7,624 nucleotides of DNA from Chitinophagaceae bacterium (GCA_008080615.1 VIKJ01000111.1:1-7624); one strand, 5' to 3'. Positions 1-6,573 are shown, numbered from the stretch's first letter. A program made the numbers and translations. The notes: a model not told the origin generated them from the sequence alone.

Positions 1-1
1 C

Positions 2-1528
2 ACTATTCATGGTACAGGGTTTTACAACCAACGTAATGAGAGTTTGATTGGTACAAAAGCTGGTGCAGCTGGTAAACAAGCTGTAACAACTACAGCTTTT
101 GATGTAAAACAATTTGGAGCAAGTTTTGGCGGTGCTATCATCAAAAACAAATTGTTCTATTTTGTAAACTATGAAGGTGAGAGAAGAAATGACGTGGGTA
201 CCACTTGGACTGCAGACGCAAGCAATGGCGCTTCACCTATTAGCGGTAACACATCTAGAGTTAAACAAAGTGATGTAGAAACATTAACCAATTATTTGAT
301 TTCTAAATTCAATTATAACCCAGGTGCTTTCCAAGGATACCCACTTCTTACTAAAAGTGACAAAGCTGTTGCTCGTTTAGATTGGAATATCAACGATATT
401 CATAAATTAAGCATCCGTGGTAACCTATTGTTATCTAAGCGTGATGTAAATGCAAGCTCTAGTAACACTACTAGTGGTGCTAGAGGTTCTGGCAATAACA
501 ACTTAATTGGTGCCAATGCTGCTTATGAAATCAACAATAATATCTACGGTGTTATTGCGCAATTGAATAGCCGGTTCAGCAACAAAATCAGTAATGAATT
601 AACTTTTGGCTATACAGCTAATAGAGATTTCAGAGCGGTAAAAGGCGGTAATTTTCCAATGGTAGATATCCAAGACGGGGCTAGCCCATTAACTACCCTT
701 CCAACTTCTGCAACCTCCACTGTTCCTTCAGCACAAGCTGGTCAGAGTTCAGTGTATCTTTCATTTGGTAATGATCCTTTCACGCCAAACAACTTGTTGA
801 ATACCGATACTTGGCAGTTTAGTGATAACTTAACTGCATATTTAGGTAAACATACATTAACTGCAGGTGTATCTTTTGAAAGTTTCACCTTTACCAATGG
901 ATTTACTGCTTTGATTAATGGCGTATACACTTTCAATAATTTGGCAGACTTCTACGCGGCAGGTGATGCTTACAAGGCAAACCCTAATCAGGCATTTAGC
1001 CCTGTATTCATGAGAAACTATCGTGCAAGCTTTAGTAACTTACCAGGTGGTGCACCATGGTTAGTTACCACAAAAGCACGCAATATTGCAGCGTATATTC
1101 AGGATGAATTAAACCTAGAATCTAATTTTAACCTTACATACGGTGTGCGTTTTGAATTACCTTATTTCCAAGGTTCTGGTTTTACCAATACCGAAGTGGA
1201 TGGAATGAGTTTCCAAGACAATAATGGTCAGTCAGTTAAATTGAGTACTTCTCAATTACCAAGTGCGAAATTAATGATCAGCCCACGTGTTGGTTTTAAC
1301 TACGATATCAAAGGAGATAAAACTACCCAATTACGTGGTGGAATTGGTTTATTCACTGGCCGCCCTCCTTTTGTATTTGTAAGTAATCAAATGGGTAATA
1401 ATGGTGTTTTGAATGGTTCAGTAAGCTTTAACAATACTGCTGCTTACCCTTTCAACCCAAATACGCCAGCTAATTATGCAAGCTTTGCACCAAATCCTGG
1501 TGTACCAGCTTCTAAATATTGCTATTGA
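2..1528 (+). CDS. TonB-dependent receptor, N-proximal barrel fragment (open at the window start)
   Basis: This frame has no start in the window: it is already open at base 2, reading TIHGTGFYNQRNESLIGTKA, so the TTG at 44 is only an internal leucine codon. It carries the family landmark FGASFGGAIIKNKLFYFVNYEGER-like segment, where the plug/linker passes into the first barrel strands. Alternating strands follow, such as the region around KARNIAAYIQDELNLESNFN, YGVRFELP and SPRVGFNYDIKGDKTTQLRG. These are typical of Oar-like receptors of Bacteroidota. The frame ends at TGA 1526-1528 after PASKYCY, in the middle of the barrel, where homologues continue. The last few residues are therefore probably out-of-frame translation rather than a true C-terminus. 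Confidence 0.8.
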   Translation, partial: TIHGTGFYNQRNESLIGTKAGAAGKQAVTTTAFDVKQFGASFGGAIIKNKLFYFVNYEGERRNDVGTTWTADASNGASPISGNTSRVKQSDVETLTNYLISKFNYNPGAFQGYPLLTKSDKAVARLDWNINDIHKLSIRGNLLLSKRDVNASSSNTTSGARGSGNNNLIGANAAYEINNNIYGVIAQLNSRFSNKISNELTFGYTANRDFRAVKGGNFPMVDIQDGASPLTTLPTSATSTVPSAQAGQSSVYLSFGNDPFTPNNLLNTDTWQFSDNLTAYLGKHTLTAGVSFESFTFTNGFTALINGVYTFNNLADFYAAGDAYKANPNQAFSPVFMRNYRASFSNLPGGAPWLVTTKARNIAAYIQDELNLESNFNLTYGVRFELPYFQGSGFTNTEVDGMSFQDNNGQSVKLSTSQLPSAKLMISPRVGFNYDIKGDKTTQLRGGIGLFTGRPPFVFVSNQMGNNGVLNGSVSFNNTAAYPFNPNTPANYASFAPNPGVPASKYCY

Positions 1529-2528
1529 TCAGAAGATATTTAAAGACATCGTATTAACAGGAGAGTTAATTTATACGCAAAGTTTAAATAACATCAATTA
1601 CTATAACGCTAACCAAAGACCAGCAACTGCATTCTTTAACGGACCAGATGGAAGACCTCGTTTTCCTGGCTTAGGTTTGTCTGGAACTGCTCAAGCAAAT
1701 GCGTTACGATTTAACCCAAAAATTTCTGATGCAACTGTAATGGAAAGCGGCCCATTGGGTGGTTCTCTTGCTGCTACAGTTAAAATTGAAAAGCCAACAA
1801 AGAGTAAAGGTTTAGGCTGGATGGCTGCTTATACTTTCACAAGAGCAAGAGATTTCATGAGCGCTGGTTCTATCGCATCGTCTTCTTGGACTGGAATTCA
1901 AAGTGTACGTGGTAATAATAGTACAGATATCGCTTTTAGTGATAACGAAATTCGCAACCGCGTAATTGGTAATATTAACTACCGCATAGAATTAGGCAAT
2001 AGCGCTGCATTGCAGTTCTCTTTATTTGGTCAGTCTCAAAACCAAGGTCGTTTTTCTTATACTTATAGTGGAGACATGAATGGTGACGGATTAAATGGTA
2101 ATGACTTAATGTATGTACCACGTGACCAAAGTGAAATGAACTTTGTAGCACAAAATGCTTCTGGTTCTGCTCCTGCTGTTACTGTTCAACAGCAAAAAGA
2201 TGCATTTGATGCATTTATCAATCAGGATCCTTATTTAAGTAAAATGCGCGGTAAGGTTACTGAAAGAAATGGTTCATTCCAACCTTATATCGTTCGTTTC
2301 GATTTATCTACTCAATTAGAATTATTTAGAAATATCGGAAAGAACAAGCACACTATTCAAATCAGAGCTGATATCTTCAACTTTGGTAACTTAATTAATA
2401 ATGCTGCTGGTGTAAGTAATTTTGTAAATACATTCAACCCATTAACTGCGGCTGGTGTAGATGCAAATGGTGTACCTCTGTTAGCAACAGCATCAACTAT
2501 GCTACTTATAGAAAAAGTACAAGTTTAG
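1515..2528 (+). CDS. TonB-dependent receptor, C-proximal barrel fragment
   Basis: Homology-like content starts with NIAIDQKIFKDIVLTGELIY, the strand that normally follows the segment missing at the first break. An ATG exists at 1476 in this frame, but the residues from it to about 1514 are out-of-frame translation of the preceding segment, so it is not a believable start. Recognisable parts are IYTQSLNNINYYNANQRP, AAYTFTRARDFMSAGS, and a D-x-N-x-D-G loop (DMNGDGLNGNDLMYVPRD, codons from 2073) that is common in this family and could bind calcium. QLELFRNIGKNKHTIQIRAD is a late barrel strand. The frame runs into TAG 2526-2528 after a probable one-base loss at 2495-2497, so the last strand is encoded in the other frame up to 2572. 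No ribosome binding site or promoter marks it as an independent gene. Confidence 0.75.
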   Translation, partial: NIAIDQKIFKDIVLTGELIYTQSLNNINYYNANQRPATAFFNGPDGRPRFPGLGLSGTAQANALRFNPKISDATVMESGPLGGSLAATVKIEKPTKSKGLGWMAAYTFTRARDFMSAGSIASSSWTGIQSVRGNNSTDIAFSDNEIRNRVIGNINYRIELGNSAALQFSLFGQSQNQGRFSYTYSGDMNGDGLNGNDLMYVPRDQSEMNFVAQNASGSAPAVTVQQQKDAFDAFINQDPYLSKMRGKVTERNGSFQPYIVRFDLSTQLELFRNIGKNKHTIQIRADIFNFGNLINNAAGVSNFVNTFNPLTAAGVDANGVPLLATASTMLLIEKVQV

Positions 2529-2591
2529 GTGATGTATGGCAAGCTCAGCTTGGTATCCGTTACATCTTCTAGTATTCAAATAATACTTTAC

Positions 2592-2623
2592 AAAAAAGCC
2601 CCGACTAAAATCGGGGTTTTTTT
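2592..2623 (+). terminator. Rho-independent terminator after the TonB-dependent receptor
   Basis: The stem CCCCGA (2599-2604) pairs with TCGGGG (2611-2616) around a six-base loop CTAAAA. A G-T pair and an A6/T7 tract extend it outward: A at 2592-2597 and T at 2617-2623. It starts 19 bases after the receptor stop codon at 2572. Because the left arm is preceded by A residues, it could also stop transcripts arriving on the other strand from the convergent esterase gene. Confidence 0.9.
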
Positions 2624-2648
2624 ATTGCTTTCATAGCTAGCTGAAATA

Positions 2649-2908
2649 AATTAAGGCATAAAGAAAAAACATAACGTGCTTTCCGTATTAATTGTATGGC
2701 ATATAGAAAAAACAACCTATGAGGATATTTTAAAAACAATTAAGGCATAAAGAAAAATAAACAACATTTGGCCGAATTGTGTGGGTTGAATTTTCGACAG
2801 AAAATTCAGCAATTCGGGTGCGTTGTATTTTTTCTTTATGCCTTAATTATGTAAATACTATTGGTTTGAAATAGTAAAGTGTATTGTGATTTTATTTATG
2901 CCTTTCAA
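2649..2908. repeat. Cluster of five copies of a ~27-nt AT-rich repeat in a convergent intergenic region
   Basis: The stretch from 2573 to 2909 has no gene. Beyond the terminator it holds five related units sharing the core GGCATAAAGAAAA and usually ending in a CAAC-like tail. Three are on the plus strand: 2649-2675, 2690-2716 (core variant GGCATATAGAAAA) and 2738-2765. Two are inverted: 2822-2848 and a more diverged one at about 2881-2908. Copies at 2649-2668 and 2738-2757 are identical over 20 bases, and 2829-2848 is their exact reverse complement. The GGCATA cores of the direct copies are 43 and 46 bases apart. The arrangement resembles nested terminal inverted repeats of a small non-autonomous (MITE-like) element, or a REP-like intergenic repeat. 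Neither target-site duplications nor a transposase are visible, so its nature is open. Confidence 0.75.
2738..2848. repeat. 111-nt near-palindrome able to form a long branched hairpin
   Basis: The outer arms 2738-2757 and 2829-2848 are perfect 20-base inverted repeats. The arms then continue with CAAC (2762-2765) facing GTTG (2822-2825). Inside, CCGAATTG (2772-2779) pairs with CAATTCGG (2810-2817), and at the tip TGAATTTTC (2787-2795) pairs with GAAAATTCA (2800-2808) around a four-base loop GACA. The internal loops are asymmetric: 7 bases on the left against 1 on the right. It lies between convergent genes, where it could halt transcription from either side. It has no terminal T-tract outside the stem, so it is not a classical intrinsic terminator. 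Confidence 0.8.
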
Positions 2909-2909
2909 C

Positions 2910-3041
2910 TTATAAGGAAGAGTCTTGAACTCCCCAGCCCCATTTTAAAAATGCAGGGAAGGCTTTTGCCCAGGTTGCTACATCGTGTGAACCATCCGCT
3001 AATTCCAAGTATTGAATATGTTCATCTGTATACCCCTTGAA
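2910..3041 (-). pseudogene. Esterase C-terminal remnant with the catalytic histidine
   Basis: Reading the other minus frame from about 3041 gives IQFKGYTDEHIQYLELADGS followed by HDVATWAKAFPAFLKWGWGV, a typical end of this esterase family. The DGSHD histidine is the expected third member of the catalytic triad, and AFPAFLKWGWG is the conserved C-terminal helix. The ATG at 3095 in this frame precedes only out-of-frame residues, so it is not a likely start. The remnant ends at TAA 2912-2910, one or two bases from the last intergenic repeat copy. Confidence 0.7.
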
Positions 3042-3705
3042 TTGTATCAATAATACCATTGTTATTTCTGTCGGCGGTTTCATCCAATGCACCACATTCT
3101 ATAAAAAATTGTAGCCATGGATAAAAATGGCCTTTTCTTATTTGCAAATGCATCAGGCGATCATTCTCATCATCATATCCATCCTCATAACCTTTTCTTC
3201 TCCACCAAAGAGACCCACTAAAAATTCCTATTTTTCTAAATTCACTGGCATGATTCCAGCCAATATCCAAAGCACTTAAAGCACCCAATGAAAACCCTGC
3301 AAAAGATTTGTCTTTAAAAGAAGGAGCATTGAGTTTTTTTCGAACAAAGGGCAGCAATTCATCAAAAATAAATTTACTATACAAACCAGCTTTAGCTCCC
3401 CTACCCTCGTAATCAGCAGAATAAGCTGTTCCATATTCCATTTTACGATTGGGCCCACAATGAATGCCAATACAGATGAGTGGCTCAATTTCCTGCTTGG
3501 AATATAACTCATTCAAGATTTCATCAAAGGGCATTTTAAGCAAATCTTGCCCATCATTAATCAACAATACACTCAACTGTTCTGGCTGATATTCAATTTT
3601 AGGAAGATACAAGTTTACCAAAACAGTGCGCTCAAGGTATTCAGATTCAACAGAAATAGATTCAACTGAAATATGGGCGGTTTTAGCCGCACGGGTTTTT
3701 ACCAT
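3022..3705 (-). CDS. Esterase N-terminal fragment with the GxSxG nucleophile
   Basis: This is the open frame that a gene caller would report (open upstream to ATG 3729). The core alpha/beta-hydrolase fold is present through the nucleophile Ser in GFSLG (residue 139 counted from ATG 3705, codon 3291-3289) and the strand KIGIFSGSLWWR. The last residues, GVYR before the TGA at 3024-3022, come from the shifted frame. Lacking the catalytic histidine and the C-terminal helix, this fragment would be expected to be inactive or unstable. There is no signal peptide, so the protein would be cytoplasmic. Confidence 0.65.
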   Translation of the reverse strand: MVKTRAAKTAHISVESISVESEYLERTVLVNLYLPKIEYQPEQLSVLLINDGQDLLKMPFDEILNELYSKQEIEPLICIGIHCGPNRKMEYGTAYSADYEGRGAKAGLYSKFIFDELLPFVRKKLNAPSFKDKSFAGFSLGALSALDIGWNHASEFRKIGIFSGSLWWRRKGYEDGYDDENDRLMHLQIRKGHFYPWLQFFIECGALDETADRNNNGIIDTIQGVYR

Positions 3706-3821
3706 AATCCCAAAAATAATACAAAGCAAACAAATTGGCTAGAAGTAAATCAATGCATAAATTCCGTATATTTCTAAAATATTTGAATAAATAAAGGTTC
3801 AATTAATCCAAAAATAAACAC

Positions 3822-4775
3822 ATGAAAAAAATTGGTATTCTATTTGGGCAAGAAAGAAGTTTTCCAATGGCATTTGTAGAAAGAATCAATAGCAAAAATA
3901 TTCCAGGTATAATTGCCGAGCCGGTGAAAATAGACAAAGTAATACAAGGTGAAAACAGTGGATATGCAGTGATCATCGATCGCATTAGCCAAGATGTTCC
4001 ATTTTATAGAGCGTATTTAAAAAATGCCGCCCTTTGCGGAACTGCTGTAATCAATAACCCATTTTGGTGGAGTGCTGATGAAAAATTTTTCAATAACTGT
4101 TTGTCTACAAAAATTGATGTGCCTGTTCCTAAAACAGTAATTCTTCCTTCAAAGGAATTACCTACAGATACCGCTGAATTATCTTTTAGTAACCTATCCT
4201 ACCCTTTAGATTGGGAAAGCATTTTTAGCTATGTTGGATTTCCAGCGTATATGAAACCATTTGCTGGAGGTGGATGGAAAAACGTGTACAAACTTACTGA
4301 CATGAATGACTTCTTTGAGAAGCATGCAGAAACAGGTCAGTTGGTGATGTTATTGCAAGAAGAAATTGTATTTGAAGAATATTATCGTTGTTATTGCATA
4401 GGCGGAAAACATGTTCGCATCATGAGTTACGAACCGCGAAACCCGCATCATTTAAGGTATGTAGCCGATTTCAACCCATCTGAAGAGAAACTAAAAATGA
4501 TGACAGATATTGTATTACGCATCAATCATTATTTAGGATATGATTTTAATACGGTAGAATTGGCTTTAAAAGATGGAGTTCCTTATGCAATTGACTTTTG
4601 CAACCCTGCTCCTGACGCTGATATTAAAAGCGTAGGACAAGAAAATTTTGATTGGGTAGTAGAAACTGCAGCCAATTATGCCATTGAAAAAGCGCAAGCA
4701 CAAGTAGAAGGCGCCGATAACCTTACTTGGGGTGAGTACATCAAACGCAGCAGTTCAGGTACTCCATTATATTAA
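3822..4775 (+). CDS. ATP-grasp domain ligase (317 aa)
   Basis: This is probably a cytoplasmic ATP-dependent carboxylate-amine or carboxylate-thiol ligase that activates a carboxylate as acyl-phosphate. An N-terminal pre-ATP-grasp region starts MKKIGILFGQERSFP (residues 1-15). The nucleotide-binding part has GFPAYMKPFAGGGWKN (139-154), with Lys145 as the likely ATP-contacting lysine and a glycine-rich loop at 148-152. It is followed by LLQEEI (177-182) where the adenine-contacting strand is expected. The metal site is likely formed by Glu246 in NTVELAL and by Asp258 and Asn261 in AIDFCNPAPD. The length and motif order look complete, unlike the two genes upstream. No substrate is indicated. The GCS2-family ligase 24 nt downstream on the same strand suggests co-transcription and joint action, perhaps as successive ligations in the manner of glutathione synthesis; that is inference. 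No convincing promoter was found in the gap before it (3730-3821). Confidence 0.85.
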   Translation: MKKIGILFGQERSFPMAFVERINSKNIPGIIAEPVKIDKVIQGENSGYAVIIDRISQDVPFYRAYLKNAALCGTAVINNPFWWSADEKFFNNCLSTKIDVPVPKTVILPSKELPTDTAELSFSNLSYPLDWESIFSYVGFPAYMKPFAGGGWKNVYKLTDMNDFFEKHAETGQLVMLLQEEIVFEEYYRCYCIGGKHVRIMSYEPRNPHHLRYVADFNPSEEKLKMMTDIVLRINHYLGYDFNTVELALKDGVPYAIDFCNPAPDADIKSVGQENFDWVVETAANYAIEKAQAQVEGADNLTWGEYIKRSSSGTPLY

Positions 4776-4799
4776 TTAATAACGAACCTCAACAATTAT

Positions 4800-5909
4800 A
4801 TGTCAACAACGGGCTATCATCATTTCACCATTGGAGTTGAAGAAGAGTACATGGTTATTGACCCTCTAACAAGAGAGTTAAAAAGTCATGAACAAAAAAT
4901 TGTGCAGTTAGGGCAAGCCGAACTTAAAGACAAAGTGAAGGCAGAAATGCATCAGGCAGTGGTTGAAGTAGGAACAGATATCTGTAAAAATATTGACGAA
5001 GCATTCAAAGATGTTGCCGGGCTAAGAGGCAATATTGCCAAAATTGCCGGAGACCTTGGTTTATGGGTTGGCGCATCGGGCACACATCCTTTTAGTCATT
5101 GGGAAACCCAATTGATAACAGACCATGTACGCTACAATCAAATTGTAAATGAATTACAAGAAGCTGCAAGAAGTAATTTGATTTTTGGGCTACACGTTCA
5201 TGTTGGTATGGAAGATAGAAGAATGGCCATGCATATTGCCAATACTGCAAGATACTTTTTACCACATGTGTATGCATTAAGTACCAATTCTCCTTTTTGG
5301 GAATCAAGGGATACAGGCTATAAGAGTTTTAGAACAAAGGTTTTTGATAAATTTCCCCGCACAGGCATACCGGATTATTTTGAAAATTTTGAAGCGTATG
5401 AAAATTATGTAAACTTGTTAATCAAAACAAATTGTATTGATAACGCAAAGAAAATTTGGTGGGATCTTCGGGTACATCCATTCTTTAATACAGTTGAGTT
5501 TAGAATCTGCGATGTGCCAATGACCATCAATGAAACCATGACCATTGCAGCATTGTTTCAGGCTATTTGTGCCAAGATTTACAAGTTGCGCAACCAGAAT
5601 TTAAACTTCATGCATTATCAGCGGTCTTTGATCAATGAAAACAAATGGAGGGCAGGCAGGTATGGCATTGATGGTAAATTGATTGATTTTGGTAAGGAAA
5701 CTGAGGTTGATACAAAATCACTTATTTACGAATTACTCGATTTTGTGGATGATGTGGTAGACGAATTAGGAAGTAGGCATGTAATTAATAATGTTACACA
5801 TATTTTTGAAACAGGAACTGGGGCCGACAGACAATTGAGTGTGTACAGAGAAACTGGCAGTTTAGTAAGTGTAGTAGACTATATACACGATCAATTCTTA
5901 ACTGTTTAG
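4800..5909 (+). CDS. YbdK-type carboxylate-amine ligase (glutamate-cysteine ligase family 2, GCS2)
   Basis: This enzyme forms an amide bond between a carboxylate, typically the gamma-carboxyl of glutamate, and an amine, using ATP. The E. coli relative YbdK has weak gamma-glutamylcysteine ligase activity, but its natural substrate is unsettled. Visible motifs are IGVEEEYMVID (11-21) with the acidic metal ligands, MHQAVVEVGT (50-59), GLWVGASGTHPFSHW (87-101), GLHVHVGM (130-137), STNSPFWESRDTGYKSFR (161-178), WWDLRVHPFFNTVEFRICD (220-238) and RAGRYGIDG (284-292). The 369 residues match the usual family length and no part seems missing. The ATG at 4800 leaves a 24-nt gap after the ATP-grasp stop, so the two are probably one operon. 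No hairpin with a T-tract follows, so readthrough toward the sigma-factor gene is possible. Annotation as YbdK family is secure; true glutamate-cysteine ligase activity is not. Confidence 0.93.
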   Translation: MSTTGYHHFTIGVEEEYMVIDPLTRELKSHEQKIVQLGQAELKDKVKAEMHQAVVEVGTDICKNIDEAFKDVAGLRGNIAKIAGDLGLWVGASGTHPFSHWETQLITDHVRYNQIVNELQEAARSNLIFGLHVHVGMEDRRMAMHIANTARYFLPHVYALSTNSPFWESRDTGYKSFRTKVFDKFPRTGIPDYFENFEAYENYVNLLIKTNCIDNAKKIWWDLRVHPFFNTVEFRICDVPMTINETMTIAALFQAICAKIYKLRNQNLNFMHYQRSLINENKWRAGRYGIDGKLIDFGKETEVDTKSLIYELLDFVDDVVDELGSRHVINNVTHIFETGTGADRQLSVYRETGSLVSVVDYIHDQFLTV

Positions 5910-5917
5910 CATACTTA

Positions 5918-5950
5918 TTGATGGGTGTATCATAGCAAAAGATATTTTTG
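5918..5950 (+). promoter_or_regulatory. Candidate Bacteroidota-type promoter upstream of the sigma-factor gene
   Basis: TATTTTTG at 5943-5950 fits the Bacteroidota housekeeping -7 consensus TAnnTTTG. A short -33-like TTG lies at 5918-5920, 22 bases upstream, slightly long but within the tolerated spacing. It would give a leader of roughly 80 nt before the GTG at 6037. The match is by eye in AT-rich DNA, so chance agreement is possible. Confidence 0.35.
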
Positions 5951-6036
5951 TGGAACTAAATGCTCAAATTGAGTAGCTCAGGCAACAATATTTAACCATT
6001 TGGCATCTTTATTAGGAATCAACTAAAAAGCCCTTC

Positions 6037-6573
6037 GTGACAGAACACGAACTGATTAAAGGCTGTATTCGGCAGGACTCAAATTGCCAGCGTATGCTGT
6101 TTGAAAAGCATGCTGGTAAAATGATGGGGGTATGTATGCGGTATGCCCAAGATAGCATGGAGGCTGAAGATATGCTACAAGACGCTTTTATTAAAGTTTT
6201 TCAATATATCAATCAGTTCAAATTTGAAGGTTCGTTTGAAGGCTGGATCAGGAGAATTGTGGTAAACACAGCTATAAGACATTTAGAAAGAAAAAAATTA
6301 GTATTTAAAGAAATAGATGACCATAGCCCTAATAATCCGCAGATTGATCCACAGGCCTATACACATTTGGGGGAGGATGATTTGTTGAAACTGATTAATC
6401 AATTACCAGATGGATACAGAATGGTATTCAACTTAAGCGTTATTGAAGGATATAGTCATGAAGAAATAGCAGAAATGTTGAATATACAAGCAGGAACCAG
6501 TAGAAGTCAGCTGGTAAAAGCTAGAAAAATGTTACAATCACAAATTTTGCAATTACAAAAAATTGCAGTTTAA
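6037..6573 (+). CDS. RNA polymerase ECF-type sigma-70 factor (178 aa)
   Basis: This is an alternative sigma factor that directs RNA polymerase to a small regulon, usually in response to envelope or extracellular signals. Region 2 is seen at about residues 18-88: MRYAQDSMEAEDMLQDAFIK (34-53) contacts core polymerase, and FEGSFEGWIRRIVVNTAIRH (63-82) is the -10 recognition helix area. Region 4 spans about 113-168 with LPDGYRMVFNLSVIEGYSHE (123-142) and a helix-turn-helix ending SRSQLVKARKML. There is no sigma region 1 or 3, as expected for ECF factors. The start is GTG at 6037: the frame is closed by TAG at 6013-6015 and no ATG lies between, and starting there keeps the usual ELIKGC N-terminus. 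Its stop TAA directly touches the ATG of the next gene, suggesting translational coupling with its likely membrane regulator. Confidence 0.93.
   Translation: MTEHELIKGCIRQDSNCQRMLFEKHAGKMMGVCMRYAQDSMEAEDMLQDAFIKVFQYINQFKFEGSFEGWIRRIVVNTAIRHLERKKLVFKEIDDHSPNNPQIDPQAYTHLGEDDLLKLINQLPDGYRMVFNLSVIEGYSHEEIAEMLNIQAGTSRSQLVKARKMLQSQILQLQKIAV

Larger units (their letters stand above)
2..2572 (+). pseudogene. Oar-like TonB-dependent outer-membrane receptor, 5'-partial, broken by two frame disruptions
   Basis: Taken together, three open segments rebuild the C-terminal part of one large outer-membrane beta-barrel protein. The first frame (codons starting at 2, 5, 8...) is open from the window edge to 1528, the second from about 1515 to 2528, and the original frame then resumes to the TAG at 2570-2572. 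The last segment encodes TYRKSTSLGDVWQAQLGIRYIF, a typical final barrel strand ending in the C-terminal phenylalanine used for outer-membrane insertion. In the Oar-like family an N-terminal carboxypeptidase-regulatory-like domain and a plug precede this region; both would lie upstream of the window. Such proteins sit in the outer membrane and take up substrates using TonB energy; the substrate here is unknown. At the first break the family usually has about 15-20 residues (a segment resembling FKFPQVxRTN) that are absent here. The second break is repaired by one added A. Real pseudogene or sequence error cannot be decided from the sequence. Confidence 0.85.
2910..3705 (-). pseudogene. Putative Fes/IroE-type alpha/beta-hydrolase esterase, frame-disrupted near its C-terminus
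   Basis: Two minus-strand frames rebuild one esterase of the PF00756-like family (esterase D/Fes/IroE type). The first runs from ATG 3705 to about 3039. It contains LLINDGQDL, the nucleophile elbow GFSLG, and ECGALDETADRNNNGIIDTI, where the acidic catalytic residue and a conserved D-rich loop are expected. The second frame carries KGYTDEHIQYLELADGSHDV with the catalytic histidine (codon 2987-2985) and ends at TAA 2912-2910. Relatives have a helix of roughly a dozen residues between the NNNGIID loop and the KGY segment; here the two are almost directly joined. This implies a short deletion that also shifted the frame. As read, no single polypeptide holds both serine and histidine. ATG 3705 is preferred over the in-frame ATG 3729 because the extra eight residues look like leader sequence. 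It is divergent from the ATP-grasp gene, with about 116 nt between starts. Confidence 0.8.

Noticed and set aside
742..936. 64-codon open frame on the minus strand
   Set aside because: It lies inside the receptor coding region and its product has no recognisable features; a shadow of the real frame.
1476..1528. Programmed ribosomal frameshift joining the two receptor frames
   Set aside because: No slippery heptamer or downstream structure was seen at the overlap, and family residues seem to be missing, which points to a deletion.
2649..2908. CRISPR array
   Set aside because: The units occur in both orientations, are diverged and unevenly spaced (43, 46, then inverted), and no cas genes are present.
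3711..3718. TATTTTTG on the minus strand as a -7 promoter element for the esterase
   Set aside because: It ends only five bases before the preferred ATG at 3705, which would make the transcript essentially leaderless, and no TTTG lies at the right distance upstream.
3767..3785. TATATTTC (3767-3774) and AATATTTG (3778-3785) as promoter elements for the ATP-grasp gene
   Set aside because: Each has one mismatch to TAnnTTTG and the nearest upstream TTG (3735-3737) is about 29 or 40 bases away, outside usual spacing.
5092..5307. 71-codon open frame on the minus strand
   Set aside because: It overlaps the well-conserved core of the GCS2 ligase and shows no motif of its own.
5963..5973. Palindrome CTCAAATTGAG as an operator or terminator after the GCS2 gene
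   Set aside because: It is only 11 bases with no T-tract and no second copy, so chance is a sufficient explanation.
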